Assembly (NCBI GenBank): GCA_012523465.1
Contig: JAAYIK010000006.1
Location: 42,304-106,303 of the forward strand
Length of the DNA: 64,000 nucleotides
Source: Lysobacteraceae bacterium
GTDB taxonomy: Bacteria > Pseudomonadota > Gammaproteobacteria > Nitrococcales > AK92
Reading direction: 5' to 3'
This document shows positions 1 through 7,407 of this stretch, in pieces. Numbering within the stretch: position 1 is the stretch's first letter; every line of letters starts with the position of its first letter. The translations under genes were made by a program, and so were the position numbers. The notes under the pieces are model-generated. The model saw nothing but the letters and a program-made list of their open reading frames with translations. It made no database searches and was not told where the DNA came from.

Positions 1-221
1 TCGAAATCGACGTGCGGGTCCAGGATTTCCACCATCAGCTCCTGGACCAGTTGCGGATCCTCACCGAGCCGCTGGTGGTGCTCGCGCAGGGCAGCGGTGG
101 CGGCCTGGAAAGCCTCGGTGATCAGCCCGGCCGCCTGCGACGGCGGTGGTGCATTGGCGTTGGCGGCTGCTGCCGGCAGCAGCCACAGCGCCAGCAGCAG
201 CCCGATTCGCGTCAGTCTCAT
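1..221 (-). CDS. mlaC: MlaC-type phospholipid-binding protein, 5' part (cut by window edge)
   Basis: Only the first 73 codons are present; the gene runs off the left edge. The start is ATG at 221, preceded by GGGAGCGGA at good spacing. The N-terminus is a classical signal peptide (MRLTRIGLLLALWLLPAAAA) followed by a region with ...LITEAFQAATAAL... and ...LVQELMVEILDPHVDF, the pattern that opens MlaC/Ttg2D proteins, which ferry phospholipids through the periplasm between the MlaA and MlaFEDB complexes. Family membership is recognised from this short stretch only. No mlaFED genes lie upstream inside the window, so the gene may start its own transcript or be the first of a small operon to the left. 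Confidence 0.7.
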   Translation of the reverse strand, partial: MRLTRIGLLLALWLLPAAAANANAPPPSQAAGLITEAFQAATAALREHHQRLGEDPQLVQELMVEILDPHVDF

Positions 222-384
222 CGTTCCGCTCCCCTATTGCCCGCAGCTTGCTGCCAGCAGTGCTGGCGACCAGCTCACGGCGCAAGCGCGGCTTGGATGG
301 AATGCCGGCTGCGTGCCGGTACGCGTTGACAGGACATTGATTGTACAGCAGGCCCTTGGCGCGTGGCGGCGCGCTGCGGCAACG

Positions 385-412
385 AAAAAAGCGAGGCCCT
401 TCAGGGCCTCGC
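385..412 (-). terminator. Intrinsic terminator of the lyase-like gene
   Basis: A perfect 9-bp stem (GCGAGGCCC / GGGCCTCGC, 391-412) with a 4-nt loop is followed, reading the minus strand, by six T residues (385-390). It lies 34 bp after the stop codon of the minus-strand gene ending at 446. Confidence 0.85.
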
Positions 413-445
413 TTTCGCTTGCCGGGCGGCTGCTCTTGGCTGCTC

Positions 446-1420
446 TTATTCGAGCGGCAGCAGCATCGGTGGCCGCGGCGGAGCGACCTTTTGGTAGAGC
501 GTGGTGACGCGCTTGTTCTTGCTGACGATGATGTCGTCATACAGCACGTACTGCTCCGGATGGGTCGACTGGCCGCCGCCGCCGAAGTAGGAGGACAGCC
601 AGATGCCGTCATAGGGCCTATGGTCGTTGGCCTTGCGGACGCTGACGTGATCGTAATGATCCATGATCAGCTTGCCGTCGACCCAGGCCTGCAGCCGCGC
701 GCCGGTGGGTTGGCCGATCGGGTTGGGAGTCACGCGAATCTCGAACTCATACCAGCGCCCGCCGACGATGCGCAGCTCTTCCCCGCCCGGCTGGTTGGGC
801 TCGTAGCGGATATCGGTGGCTTTGCTCGCTTGCCAGGTGCCTGGTTCGACATCCACCTGCGAGCGGTAGACGTGGAAATAGGGTCGACCTTCCGTGACCT
901 TGGACTTGTTCGGCGGCCTGACGAAGAAGCCGACTCGGTTGGTGCCGCCGCCGTAGCTCTTGGCATCGGTGATCAGGTAGAAGTGCTTGGTGTTGGTGGT
1001 GTTGAAGTGGAAGCCGGGCGAGAAGTAGACGCGCCAGCGGGCATAAATGGTGTCGTTGGGATCGACCGGGGTGTTGAAGGGGCCTTTGGGATAAATGGCG
1101 TCGGCCTTGTCTTTGGGCAGCACCAGCGCCACAGCCTTGCTGTTGTTGTAGCCCGGATAGGGCAGCAGGCAGCTGCCGTCGGCGCAGCTGATGCCGCCGC
1201 GGTAACCGCCGTTGTTGAGCGAGTCCCCGGCGTTGTAGTCGCGCCAGCCGACCCAGTCGCCGTCTTCCCAGTTCTCGCAGAAAATGACGGCTTCGTCGCT
1301 GCAAGCCGGTTCGGCTTTTGAGCGGTCGGTGTTCTCGGCGGCGAATGCTGCCGGGAAGGCGCCCCCCGCGGCAAGCAACGCTAACGCAACGGTGCTCTTC
1401 AAGATGCTGTGTTTAAACAT
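446..1420 (-). CDS. Secreted polysaccharide-lyase-like (ConA-fold) protein
   Basis: A 324-aa secreted protein. The start is ATG at 1420 with GAGG about 10 nt upstream; upstream in-frame codons lack a signal peptide. Residues 1-28 form a signal peptide (MFKHSILKSTVALALL...AFAAE). The mature part opens with a CENWEDGDW motif and contains YARWRVYFSPGFHF, RWYEFEIRV and ...ARLQAWVDGKLIMDH, which read as alternating beta strands of a concanavalin-A-like jelly roll, as in heparin-lyase-I/alginate-lyase-like proteins (Pfam Polysacc_lyase type). Four Cys near the N-terminus (two in CADGSC) could form disulfides. The substrate is not readable from sequence. A strong terminator follows. It could instead be a carbohydrate-binding protein without lyase activity. 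Confidence 0.55.
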   Translation of the reverse strand: MFKHSILKSTVALALLAAGGAFPAAFAAENTDRSKAEPACSDEAVIFCENWEDGDWVGWRDYNAGDSLNNGGYRGGISCADGSCLLPYPGYNNSKAVALVLPKDKADAIYPKGPFNTPVDPNDTIYARWRVYFSPGFHFNTTNTKHFYLITDAKSYGGGTNRVGFFVRPPNKSKVTEGRPYFHVYRSQVDVEPGTWQASKATDIRYEPNQPGGEELRIVGGRWYEFEIRVTPNPIGQPTGARLQAWVDGKLIMDHYDHVSVRKANDHRPYDGIWLSSYFGGGGQSTHPEQYVLYDDIIVSKNKRVTTLYQKVAPPRPPMLLPLE

Positions 1421-1483
1421 ATTCCAATAAACCTCGGTATTCGTTGAGCATGCTGCGCCGGCACGCCGGTCGCCGTCATACCC

Positions 1484-1503
1484 GGCGCGGCTCGAGCCGC
1501 GCC
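1484..1503. repeat. 20-bp perfect palindrome between lyase-like and glycosyltransferase genes
   Basis: GGCGCGGCTCGAGCCGCGCC reads identically on both strands. It sits in the 265-bp gap between the glycosyltransferase stop (1686) and the lyase-like start (1420). No T tract follows, so it is not an obvious terminator; it could be an operator or an RNA hairpin. Confidence 0.5.
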
Positions 1504-1685
1504 GCAGGATTTCGCTACCGGCAAGCAAAGAAGCCGGCAGGGCTCAATACGAGGCGTCATATTGGAACTTCGCCTGGCCAGGATCTTGCGCCTGGGTCAC
1601 AGGCATCCCCCAACCTCGATCACAAAACGACTTATCGTCGCCATTCGGCAACAGGGACAGGTGTGGCTCAGCCCTTTCATTCAAA

Positions 1686-2795
1686 TCAGCTTTCTGCGAG
1701 CTGCTGGGCGGCGGCTGGCGCCACGGCTTCGCGGTAAAGCGTTTCCAGCTCGGTGACGAAACGCTCGACGCCGAAGCGCCGCAGCGCGCGCTCGCGACCA
1801 CACTGTCCCATGGCGCGGGCGGTGGCCGGATCGGACAGCAGACGCAGCAGGGCCTGGACCAGTCCCTCGCGGCCGGCGACGATAAGGCCGCTGGCGTCCG
1901 GCTCGACGATCTCGTCGATGCCGGCCACGTTGGTGGAGACAACCGGCAAGCCCAGCAGGCTGGCCTCGATCGCCGCCGTTGGTAATGCCTCCCGATCCGA
2001 AGAGAGCACGAACACACGTGCCGGCGCGAGGTGCCGCGGCAGCTCGTTGCGTTCAACCCAGCCGTGGAACTCGACGCTGTCGGCAATGCCGAGGGCCGTG
2101 GCCTTGGCCTGCAAGTGCGGCTTAAGTTCGCCGTCGCCGACCAGCCATAGCTTGGCTTCGGGCAGGCGCGTGTGCACATCGGCCCAGGCGTCCAGCAGCA
2201 GGTCGAGATTTTTCTCGATGGTGAAGCGGGCGACGTTGACTGCCACCGGGCGCGTCTCGGCTGCCGGCTCTGCTGGCTCGGGAAAGCTGACTCCGGGGTA
2301 GATCTTGTGGATAGCCTCCAGCGGCAGCGCATAGGCAGCGGCGGCCAGCTCGCGCACGCGGTCGTTGTTGACGATGACGGGGGCCGCCAGCGCGTGCAGC
2401 GCGGTGCGCTCGCTGAAGCGTTTGAAGCGGCTGCGGGGATCGCGGCCGGTCAAATAGGTGTATTCGCTGTGGACGGATGCCACCACGCTGCCTTGCCACC
2501 AGCCGAGCCAGCTTGCCAGCGCGGTCAACAGCCGCGGCCGATAAGAGTGGACGTGAATCAGGTCCGGTTCGACCTCGGCCAGCAGCCGCCGCAAATCCCG
2601 CATGGATTGCAGTGGTGGGCGTGACAAGTAGTGGACCTTGTGGCCGTAATGGGCGACCAGCTTGTCCAGCTTGGGCGAGCGCTGCAGCAGGACCACCTCG
2701 TGCTCGATGTCCTCGCTCAGCGAGTGTCGGATCAGCTCGAACACCACGGTGACGATGCCGTTCTCGGGGTAATGCAGGAAATGCAGGACTTTCAT
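1686..2795 (-). CDS. GT4-family glycosyltransferase
   Basis: A 369-aa cytoplasmic GT-B glycosyltransferase. The N-terminal half begins MKVLHFLHYPENGIVTVV and includes the LIHVHSYRP segment typical of GT4 acceptor-binding domains. The C-terminal half carries VARFTIEKNLDLLLDAW, LVGDGELKPHL and SSDREALPTAAIEASLLGLPVVST, the E-x7-E-like nucleotide-sugar site. ATG at 2795 is preferred because GGGGG lies 5-9 nt upstream; an in-frame ATG 12 nt earlier has no such site. GT4 enzymes transfer hexoses from NDP-sugars to lipid, polysaccharide or protein acceptors; the acceptor here is unknown. No wzx/wzy-type polysaccharide genes are adjacent, so the gene looks isolated. Confidence 0.85.
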   Translation of the reverse strand: MKVLHFLHYPENGIVTVVFELIRHSLSEDIEHEVVLLQRSPKLDKLVAHYGHKVHYLSRPPLQSMRDLRRLLAEVEPDLIHVHSYRPRLLTALASWLGWWQGSVVASVHSEYTYLTGRDPRSRFKRFSERTALHALAAPVIVNNDRVRELAAAAYALPLEAIHKIYPGVSFPEPAEPAAETRPVAVNVARFTIEKNLDLLLDAWADVHTRLPEAKLWLVGDGELKPHLQAKATALGIADSVEFHGWVERNELPRHLAPARVFVLSSDREALPTAAIEASLLGLPVVSTNVAGIDEIVEPDASGLIVAGREGLVQALLRLLSDPATARAMGQCGRERALRRFGVERFVTELETLYREAVAPAAAQQLAES

Positions 2796-2868
2796 TGAAT
2801 CCCCCAACGCTCGGAGTCGCTGCGAGCACGGCTGGCAGGCCGTGACCGGGCGGAGGTGAGCACGCCCG

Positions 2869-2888
2869 CCATAAGAAAATTCTTATGG
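2869..2888. promoter_or_regulatory. Inverted repeat upstream of the glycosyltransferase
   Basis: CCATAAGAA-AA-TTCTTATGG is a perfect 9-2-9 inverted repeat in an A/T-rich patch 74 bp upstream of the glycosyltransferase start and 107 bp beyond the lipoprotein stop. It could be a regulator binding site for the minus-strand glycosyltransferase promoter, or a weak terminator of the lipoprotein gene. No T run is present. Confidence 0.35.
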
Positions 2889-2994
2889 TTTATCAAAGCG
2901 TTATTGTTCCGCTGTTCCTGAGATGGGGAAGGCGGCGCGGGTCGCCAAGCGGTGGTGCAGCGGTATGCAGGCCGGCCCGGCAACTGGCTCGGGG

Positions 2995-3519
2995 TCAAGG
3001 CAGCTGGGGACTGGCCAGCTCGCCGCGCGGATCCAGCGTGCGCTGGTAGCGCGCGACGGCAACGGCCTGGCCTGGTTGCCGGTAATGGATCTCGTACAGG
3101 CTCAGACGGTCCGGCAGATGCTCCAGGAGGATGACCTGGGCTGGCTCGCCGGCGCTGATGCGCAGGGTCAGCGCACCCAGCTGCAGGCGCCGTGCATAGA
3201 GATAAGTGCGGCTGCCGTCGGCGGCTTCGACGTAGACCTGCCAGGGCTGGCCGTCGTCCCAGGCCGGCCGGCCGCGGTAAAGCTCGACACGGGCAGTGAG
3301 CACGACGCGCTCCGGGCTGCCGTCGCCATCCAGGTCGGCCTCGGCGCTGCGGTGGTAGTTCCAGCCGTCCTCGCCGGCGACGGCTGGCGCCATGCCCGGG
3401 TCGATCAGGTCGACGGTCGGTGCCGACAGGTCGACCGGCTGCGCCTGGTCGGATGAAGGGGACTGGGCGCAGGCGTAGAGGCTGAAAACCAGCACGGCAG
3501 ACCAGATCCTCGGATTCAT
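2995..3519 (-). CDS. Predicted lipoprotein, function unknown
   Basis: A 174-aa protein. ATG at 3519 follows AGGAGCTGCCC, a good ribosome site. The N-terminus (MNPRIWSAVLVFSLYACAQ) is a lipoprotein signal with lipobox LYAC, so Cys17 is probably acylated. The mature part contains EADLDGDGSPERVVL, an FG-GAP/VCBS-like, calcium-loop-type DxDxDG segment, followed by strands that include the tails WQVYVEAADGSRTYLYARRL and DRLSLYEIHYRQPGQAVAV. I do not recognise a named family. It is on the same strand as the glycosyltransferase but separated by about 200 bp containing an inverted repeat, so co-transcription is uncertain. Confidence 0.7.
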   Translation of the reverse strand: MNPRIWSAVLVFSLYACAQSPSSDQAQPVDLSAPTVDLIDPGMAPAVAGEDGWNYHRSAEADLDGDGSPERVVLTARVELYRGRPAWDDGQPWQVYVEAADGSRTYLYARRLQLGALTLRISAGEPAQVILLEHLPDRLSLYEIHYRQPGQAVAVARYQRTLDPRGELASPQLP

Positions 3520-3627
3520 GGGCAGCTCCTGGTCAAAGGAGAGGCTCGCGAACTGCTTCAGGGTAGGTTAAGATTGACCGTTTTCGAAAGAATTTTGTGT
3601 CGCACGTCAATTTTCAGCAATTTTTTC

Positions 3628-3655
3628 TTGTATGCGGTAGGCAAGCCTGTATACG
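3628..3655 (+). promoter_or_regulatory. Possible aspA promoter
   Basis: TTGTAT (3628-3633), a 16-nt spacer ending in TG, and TATACG (3650-3655) resemble a sigma-70 promoter with an extended -10. It lies about 120 bp upstream of the aspA start in a locally A/T-rich stretch. Prediction by eye only. Confidence 0.35.
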
Positions 3656-3776
3656 CTTTTTCGCCGAGCGGCGCTTGTGGCCGCTCGCTTGTTCTACGTG
3701 AGGCGGTGCTTAACGGCTGCGGCTCTTAAGCGGTGTCATCACGGTGATCCCGTCATTTGCAAGGAACAGACAAACA

Positions 3777-5237
3777 ATGTCCTCTGTTGTATCAACGCGC
3801 CTCGAAGAAGACCTGCTTGGTACTCTGGAAGTCCCTGCCGACGCGTACTACGGCATCCAGACTCTGCGTGCGCTGAAGAACTTTAACTTGACCGGGGTCC
3901 CGTTATCCGAGTTCCCGGAGCTGGTGATTGCCTTGGCCATGGTGAAACAGGCCGCAGCGGATGCCAATCACGAGCTGGGCTACCTCAACTCGGTCAAACA
4001 CGCAGCCATCACGGAGGCCTGCACGCGCATCATCGGCGGCGAGTTCCACGACCAGTTCGTGGTCGACATGATCCAGGGCGGCGCCGGTACGTCCACCAAC
4101 ATGAATGCCAATGAGGTCATTGCCAACCTGGGGCTGGAGGCGATGGGACGCGCCAAGGGCGAGTACCAGTACCTGCACCCCAACAATGACGTCAACATGG
4201 CGCAGTCGACCAACGACGCTTATCCGACGGCGGTGCGGCTTGGCCTCCTGCTCATGCAAAAAGGCCTGCTGGAGAGCCTGGAGAAGCTGGTCGAAGCGTT
4301 CTCCGCCAAGGCGTCGGAATTCGACCACGTGCTGAAAATGGGGCGTACCCAGCTGCAGGATGCGGTGCCTATGACCCTGGGGCAGGAGTTCCGCGCCTTC
4401 GCCAACACCCTGCGCCGCGAATTGGAGCATCTGCGCGTGCTGGCGCCGCAGCTGCTGGGCGAGGTCAATCTGGGCGGCACCGCCATCGGCACCGGGATCA
4501 ACGCCGACCCGGCCTATCAGGGGCTGGCTGTGCAGCGGCTGGCGACCATCAGCGGACAGCCGGTGCGGCCGGCCGCGGATCTGATCGCGGCCACTCCCGA
4601 CATGGGCGACTTCGTGGCCTACTCGGGGATGCTGAAGCGCCTGGCGGTGTCGCTGTCTAAGATTTCCAATGACCTGCGCCTGCTCTCCAGCGGACCGCGC
4701 GCCGGCATCAACGAGATCAATCTGCCGCCCTGCCAGCCGGGCAGCGCCATCATGCCGGGCAAGGTCAATCCGGTGATTCCGGAGGCGGTCAACCAGGTGG
4801 CGTTCAAGGTCATCGGCAACGACGCGGCGCTGACGTTCGCGGCGGAAGCCGGCCAGCTGCAGCTCAATGTCATGGAGCCGCTGATCACCTACAACCTGTT
4901 CGAATCGATCCGGCTGCTGCAGCGGGCCATGGACATGCTGCGGGAGCAGTGCGTGGTCGGCATCACCGCCAACGAGCAGCGCTGCCGCCAGCTCATGGAG
5001 AGCTCCATCGGGCTGGTGACCGCGCTCAATCCCTACATCGGCTATGAGAATGCGAGCCGCATCGCGCGGCAGGCGCTCAGCAACGGCCGTGGCATTCTGG
5101 AGCTGGTGCGCGAGCAGGGATTGCTGGATGAGGAGACGCTGGCGGAAGTGCTGCGGCCGGAGAACATGATCGCGCCGCGGCTGTTGCCCGTCCGCAAGGG
5201 AAGCAAGGAAGGCAAGGCGGTAGACGAGACTGTCTGA
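3777..5237 (+). CDS. aspA: Aspartate ammonia-lyase
   Basis: A 486-aa fumarase/aspartase-superfamily enzyme converting L-aspartate to fumarate and ammonia. ATG at 3777 is preferred: AAGGAAC lies about 10 nt upstream and the protein opens MSSVVSTRLEEDLLGTLEVP as in the family. Visible motifs are YYGIQTLRA, GGAGTSTNMNANEV, MAQSTNDAYPTA, GRTQLQDAVPMTLGQEF and the superfamily signature GSAIMPGKVNPVIPE on the flexible loop. The first Ser of that loop, the catalytic base, is kept; the second, usually Ser, is Ala. Length is close to the usual 470-480 residues. Single-gene unit with its own terminator. Confidence 0.93.
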   Translation: MSSVVSTRLEEDLLGTLEVPADAYYGIQTLRALKNFNLTGVPLSEFPELVIALAMVKQAAADANHELGYLNSVKHAAITEACTRIIGGEFHDQFVVDMIQGGAGTSTNMNANEVIANLGLEAMGRAKGEYQYLHPNNDVNMAQSTNDAYPTAVRLGLLLMQKGLLESLEKLVEAFSAKASEFDHVLKMGRTQLQDAVPMTLGQEFRAFANTLRRELEHLRVLAPQLLGEVNLGGTAIGTGINADPAYQGLAVQRLATISGQPVRPAADLIAATPDMGDFVAYSGMLKRLAVSLSKISNDLRLLSSGPRAGINEINLPPCQPGSAIMPGKVNPVIPEAVNQVAFKVIGNDAALTFAAEAGQLQLNVMEPLITYNLFESIRLLQRAMDMLREQCVVGITANEQRCRQLMESSIGLVTALNPYIGYENASRIARQALSNGRGILELVREQGLLDEETLAEVLRPENMIAPRLLPVRKGSKEGKAVDETV

Positions 5238-5252
5238 GCCCTTGCCGCAGCG

Positions 5253-5295
5253 AAAGCGGCCGGAGAGCGGTGTCCCGCTTTCCGGCCGCTTTTTT
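5253..5295 (+). terminator. Intrinsic terminator after aspA
   Basis: A long stem, AAAGCGGCCGGA (5253-5264) with TCCGGCCGCTTT (5281-5292), is followed by a T run, 15 bp after the aspA stop. The loop has a smaller nested GCGG/CCGC pairing. The 3' side reaches the stop codon of the convergent small gene at 5294. Confidence 0.88.
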
Positions 5296-5644
5296 ATTCG
5301 GCTGCCGGCTGGATCACGGCGTAGTAGCCATGCTGCTGGTGAAACTTGCTGCCTTCGGCAATGGTTTCCGCCAGCATTGCGCCCTTGGAGTCCTGCACGC
5401 TGAGCACGGCATGATCGGCGCCGACGCTGATCAGCTTGACCGGCGCGGTGGTCAGCACCGACAGCGCCTGGATCAGATGGCGGACCTTGCCCTCGGACAG
5501 CAGTCTGGAGCGCAGATAGGCCTGCAACGTCACGCCGCTACACTGCTGCGGCTCGAGCCACTCGCCGAAGGGTGATTTCTCTTCCTGCACCTGTACAGCC
5601 TCCCGTATCGAGTGGCTATGCAAGGTGCCAGAGACTGTCATCAT
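5294..5644 (-). CDS. Hypothetical protein, 116 aa
   Basis: An open frame convergent with aspA. It encodes a soluble 116-aa protein with no signal peptide or membrane segment. The middle contains QAYLRSRLLSEGKVRHLIQAL, a helical stretch, followed by alternating strands (APVKLISVGADHAVLSVQD). I do not recognise a family. ATG at 5644 or 5641 could start it; neither has a strong ribosome site. Base composition resembles the neighbours. It is a plausible real gene because it fills the interval between the aspA terminator and the permease remnant with no competing frame. Confidence 0.5.
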   Translation of the reverse strand: MMTVSGTLHSHSIREAVQVQEEKSPFGEWLEPQQCSGVTLQAYLRSRLLSEGKVRHLIQALSVLTTAPVKLISVGADHAVLSVQDSKGAMLAETIAEGSKFHQQHGYYAVIQPAAE

Positions 5645-5694
5645 TTGCTGTCAAAAATCGTCATTGACGCGCATTTGTCGCCAATCCGACACCC

Positions 5695-5970
5695 TCACGC
5701 GCGCCTCGTTATCGCCTCCTCTGTGCTTCTGAAACCGCCCACCAGGTAGTTGAAGAACAGGCCGTAGGCGATCGCCAGCGGGATCGCCACCACCAGCGCT
5801 GCCGCCATCAGCTCGGACCAATAGAACTCTTTGACCCGGATCAGTTCGGTCGGAACGCTCGAGGTGATGGTCCGCTGCGCCGAGGTGGTGATGAAGGTGG
5901 CCGCGTAGATGGAGTTGCCGCGCGAGAGCGAGAAGGCGAACACCATGCAGGCGGCGGAAACCTGGTCTAG
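5695..5970 (-). pseudogene. Remnant of a MalG-type ABC sugar permease (C-terminal end only)
   Basis: The last ~85 codons encode ...ITSSVPTELIRVKEFYWSELMAAALVVAIPLAIAYG..., which matches the final transmembrane part of carbohydrate ABC permeases: the W-x-E-L-M-A-A-A region followed by the terminal helix and ...YLVGGFRS. A complete permease has about 270-300 residues with an EAA loop and five more helices, none of which is present. Reading upstream, the frame turns into unrelated Pro/Arg-rich sequence next to the end of ilvE. No partner permease, ATPase or binding protein is nearby. This is best explained as the stump of a deleted sugar-transport operon. An in-frame ATG at 5946 exists, but an 83-aa product would not be functional. 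Confidence 0.75.
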
Positions 5971-6055
5971 GACAGTTGGCTGCGGTGAGGGGGCAGGGGC
6001 GATGACGGCGCGGCAGCTGCCGGTGGGCGGCTGCCGCAGCCGGAATGGGGACCGC

Positions 6056-7087
6056 TTAGCTCAGCCAGCCGAAGCGGTCCTCGGCCTCGCCGGTCTGGAT
6101 GGCCACCAGGGCCTGGCGCAGGCGCTGGGTGTTGGGACCGACGTTGCCGTCGCCGACCGGATATTCCTTGCCTTCGTGAATAAAGGTGCCGACGCCGGTG
6201 AGGACGGCGGCGGTGCCGGACAGCGCGGCCTCGCCGGTGCGAATCCAGTCCTTGATTTCGTCGACCGTGAAGTTGCGCTCGATGACTTCATAGCCCAGCG
6301 AGCGGGCCAGCGTGATGACCGAGTCGCGGGTGACGCCATGCAGGAACGAGCTGTCCAGCGGCTTGGTCAACAGCCGCTTGTTATCGAGCAAGAAGAAGTT
6401 GGAAGCACCGGTCTCCTGCACGTCGCCGCCGGGGCAGAACAGCACCTGGTCGGCGTTGTACTGCTTTTTGGCGTTGGCCACATGGCGCAGGGCCGCGGCA
6501 TAGTTGCCACCGGTCTTGGCCAGGCCGAAGCCGGGCGTGGTGCGCATTTCCTTGTCTTCGATCAGGATGCGCACGCCCTTGCTGCCGCCGCCGGTGAAGT
6601 AGTCGCCGACCGGCGAGGCCAGCACGTACAGCAGGGCTTCGGCGGGCGGGGTGCCGGCGGCGCCGATGTTGGGCTCGGTGCCGATCAGAGTGGGACGCAG
6701 GTACAGCGCGCCGGGCGGCGGCGGCACGTCTTTCTCGCTCAGCGCCACGACCTGGCGCACCATCTGCTCCAGCATCTCCGCAGGCGGCACCGGCAGGCAC
6801 AGCAGCTCGGCGCTGCGGCGGAAGCGCGCCACGTGGCGGTCCAGACGGAAGATGCGGGTGCTGCCATCCGGCATGCGGAAGGCCTTCAGCCCCTCGAAGC
6901 AGGTGCTGGAGTAGTGCAGCACGTGCGCGCCGGGGTGGAGGGACAAGGACGTTACCGGGATGACGTCTACCGCTGACCAACGCCCGTCAGCGAAGCGTGC
7001 GATCGGCATCTTCTCGGAAAAGACGGTGCCAAAGGGCGCTGTCTTGGTAGCGGCCTGCGCAGATTTCTGAACAGTAACGTCTTGCAT
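6056..7087 (-). CDS. ilvE: Branched-chain amino-acid aminotransferase
   Basis: A 343-aa class-IV (fold type IV) PLP aminotransferase that makes leucine, isoleucine and valine from their 2-oxo acids with glutamate. ATG at 7087 gives MQDVTVQKS...; GGGGA lies upstream and the longer frame adds only Arg-rich sequence. Motifs: HVLHYSSTCFEGLKAFR, RLDRHVARFRRSAELLCLP, LYLRPTLIGTEPNIG, the PLP-lysine region GLAKTGGNYAAALRH, QETGASNFFLL and SGTAAVLTGVG near the end. Length and motif set fit the BCAT subgroup with long C-terminus. No other ilv gene is adjacent. Confidence 0.9.
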   Translation of the reverse strand: MQDVTVQKSAQAATKTAPFGTVFSEKMPIARFADGRWSAVDVIPVTSLSLHPGAHVLHYSSTCFEGLKAFRMPDGSTRIFRLDRHVARFRRSAELLCLPVPPAEMLEQMVRQVVALSEKDVPPPPGALYLRPTLIGTEPNIGAAGTPPAEALLYVLASPVGDYFTGGGSKGVRILIEDKEMRTTPGFGLAKTGGNYAAALRHVANAKKQYNADQVLFCPGGDVQETGASNFFLLDNKRLLTKPLDSSFLHGVTRDSVITLARSLGYEVIERNFTVDEIKDWIRTGEAALSGTAAVLTGVGTFIHEGKEYPVGDGNVGPNTQRLRQALVAIQTGEAEDRFGWLS

Positions 7088-7407
7088 AGGATGAGTCTTC
7101 CCCCGTAGCTTGCCATAGATGCGCGCGCCGGCGCTTGTGCAGCATAACCTGTGACTGGGCTGCCGAAAAGTGGCGGATGCCCGGCCTCGGCCAGCGGCAC
7201 CGGAGAGAGCCGCGGCTTGCAGCCGACGGCGATGGCTGGGGAGCGTCTGCCTGACCAGAAGCGCCGGTGCCGGTGCGGCGTGAGTGCCGAGGCCGCTTCG
7301 CTGCATTCCTCCAAATCATAGCATTGTCGCCGGCCAATGGTGCCGCCGTGGGTGGCGCCGAGCCAACGGCCGGATGGCAGCGAAGGTTTGCGCGGCAAGC
7401 GGCTGTT
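7088..7407. other. 320-bp gap upstream of ilvE
   Basis: This is the interval between the ilvE start and the end of the MATE gene, both on the minus strand. It presumably holds the ilvE promoter. I see no convincing leader peptide, T-box, terminator or small gene; open frames here are short and Arg/Pro-rich in every phase. Confidence 0.5.
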
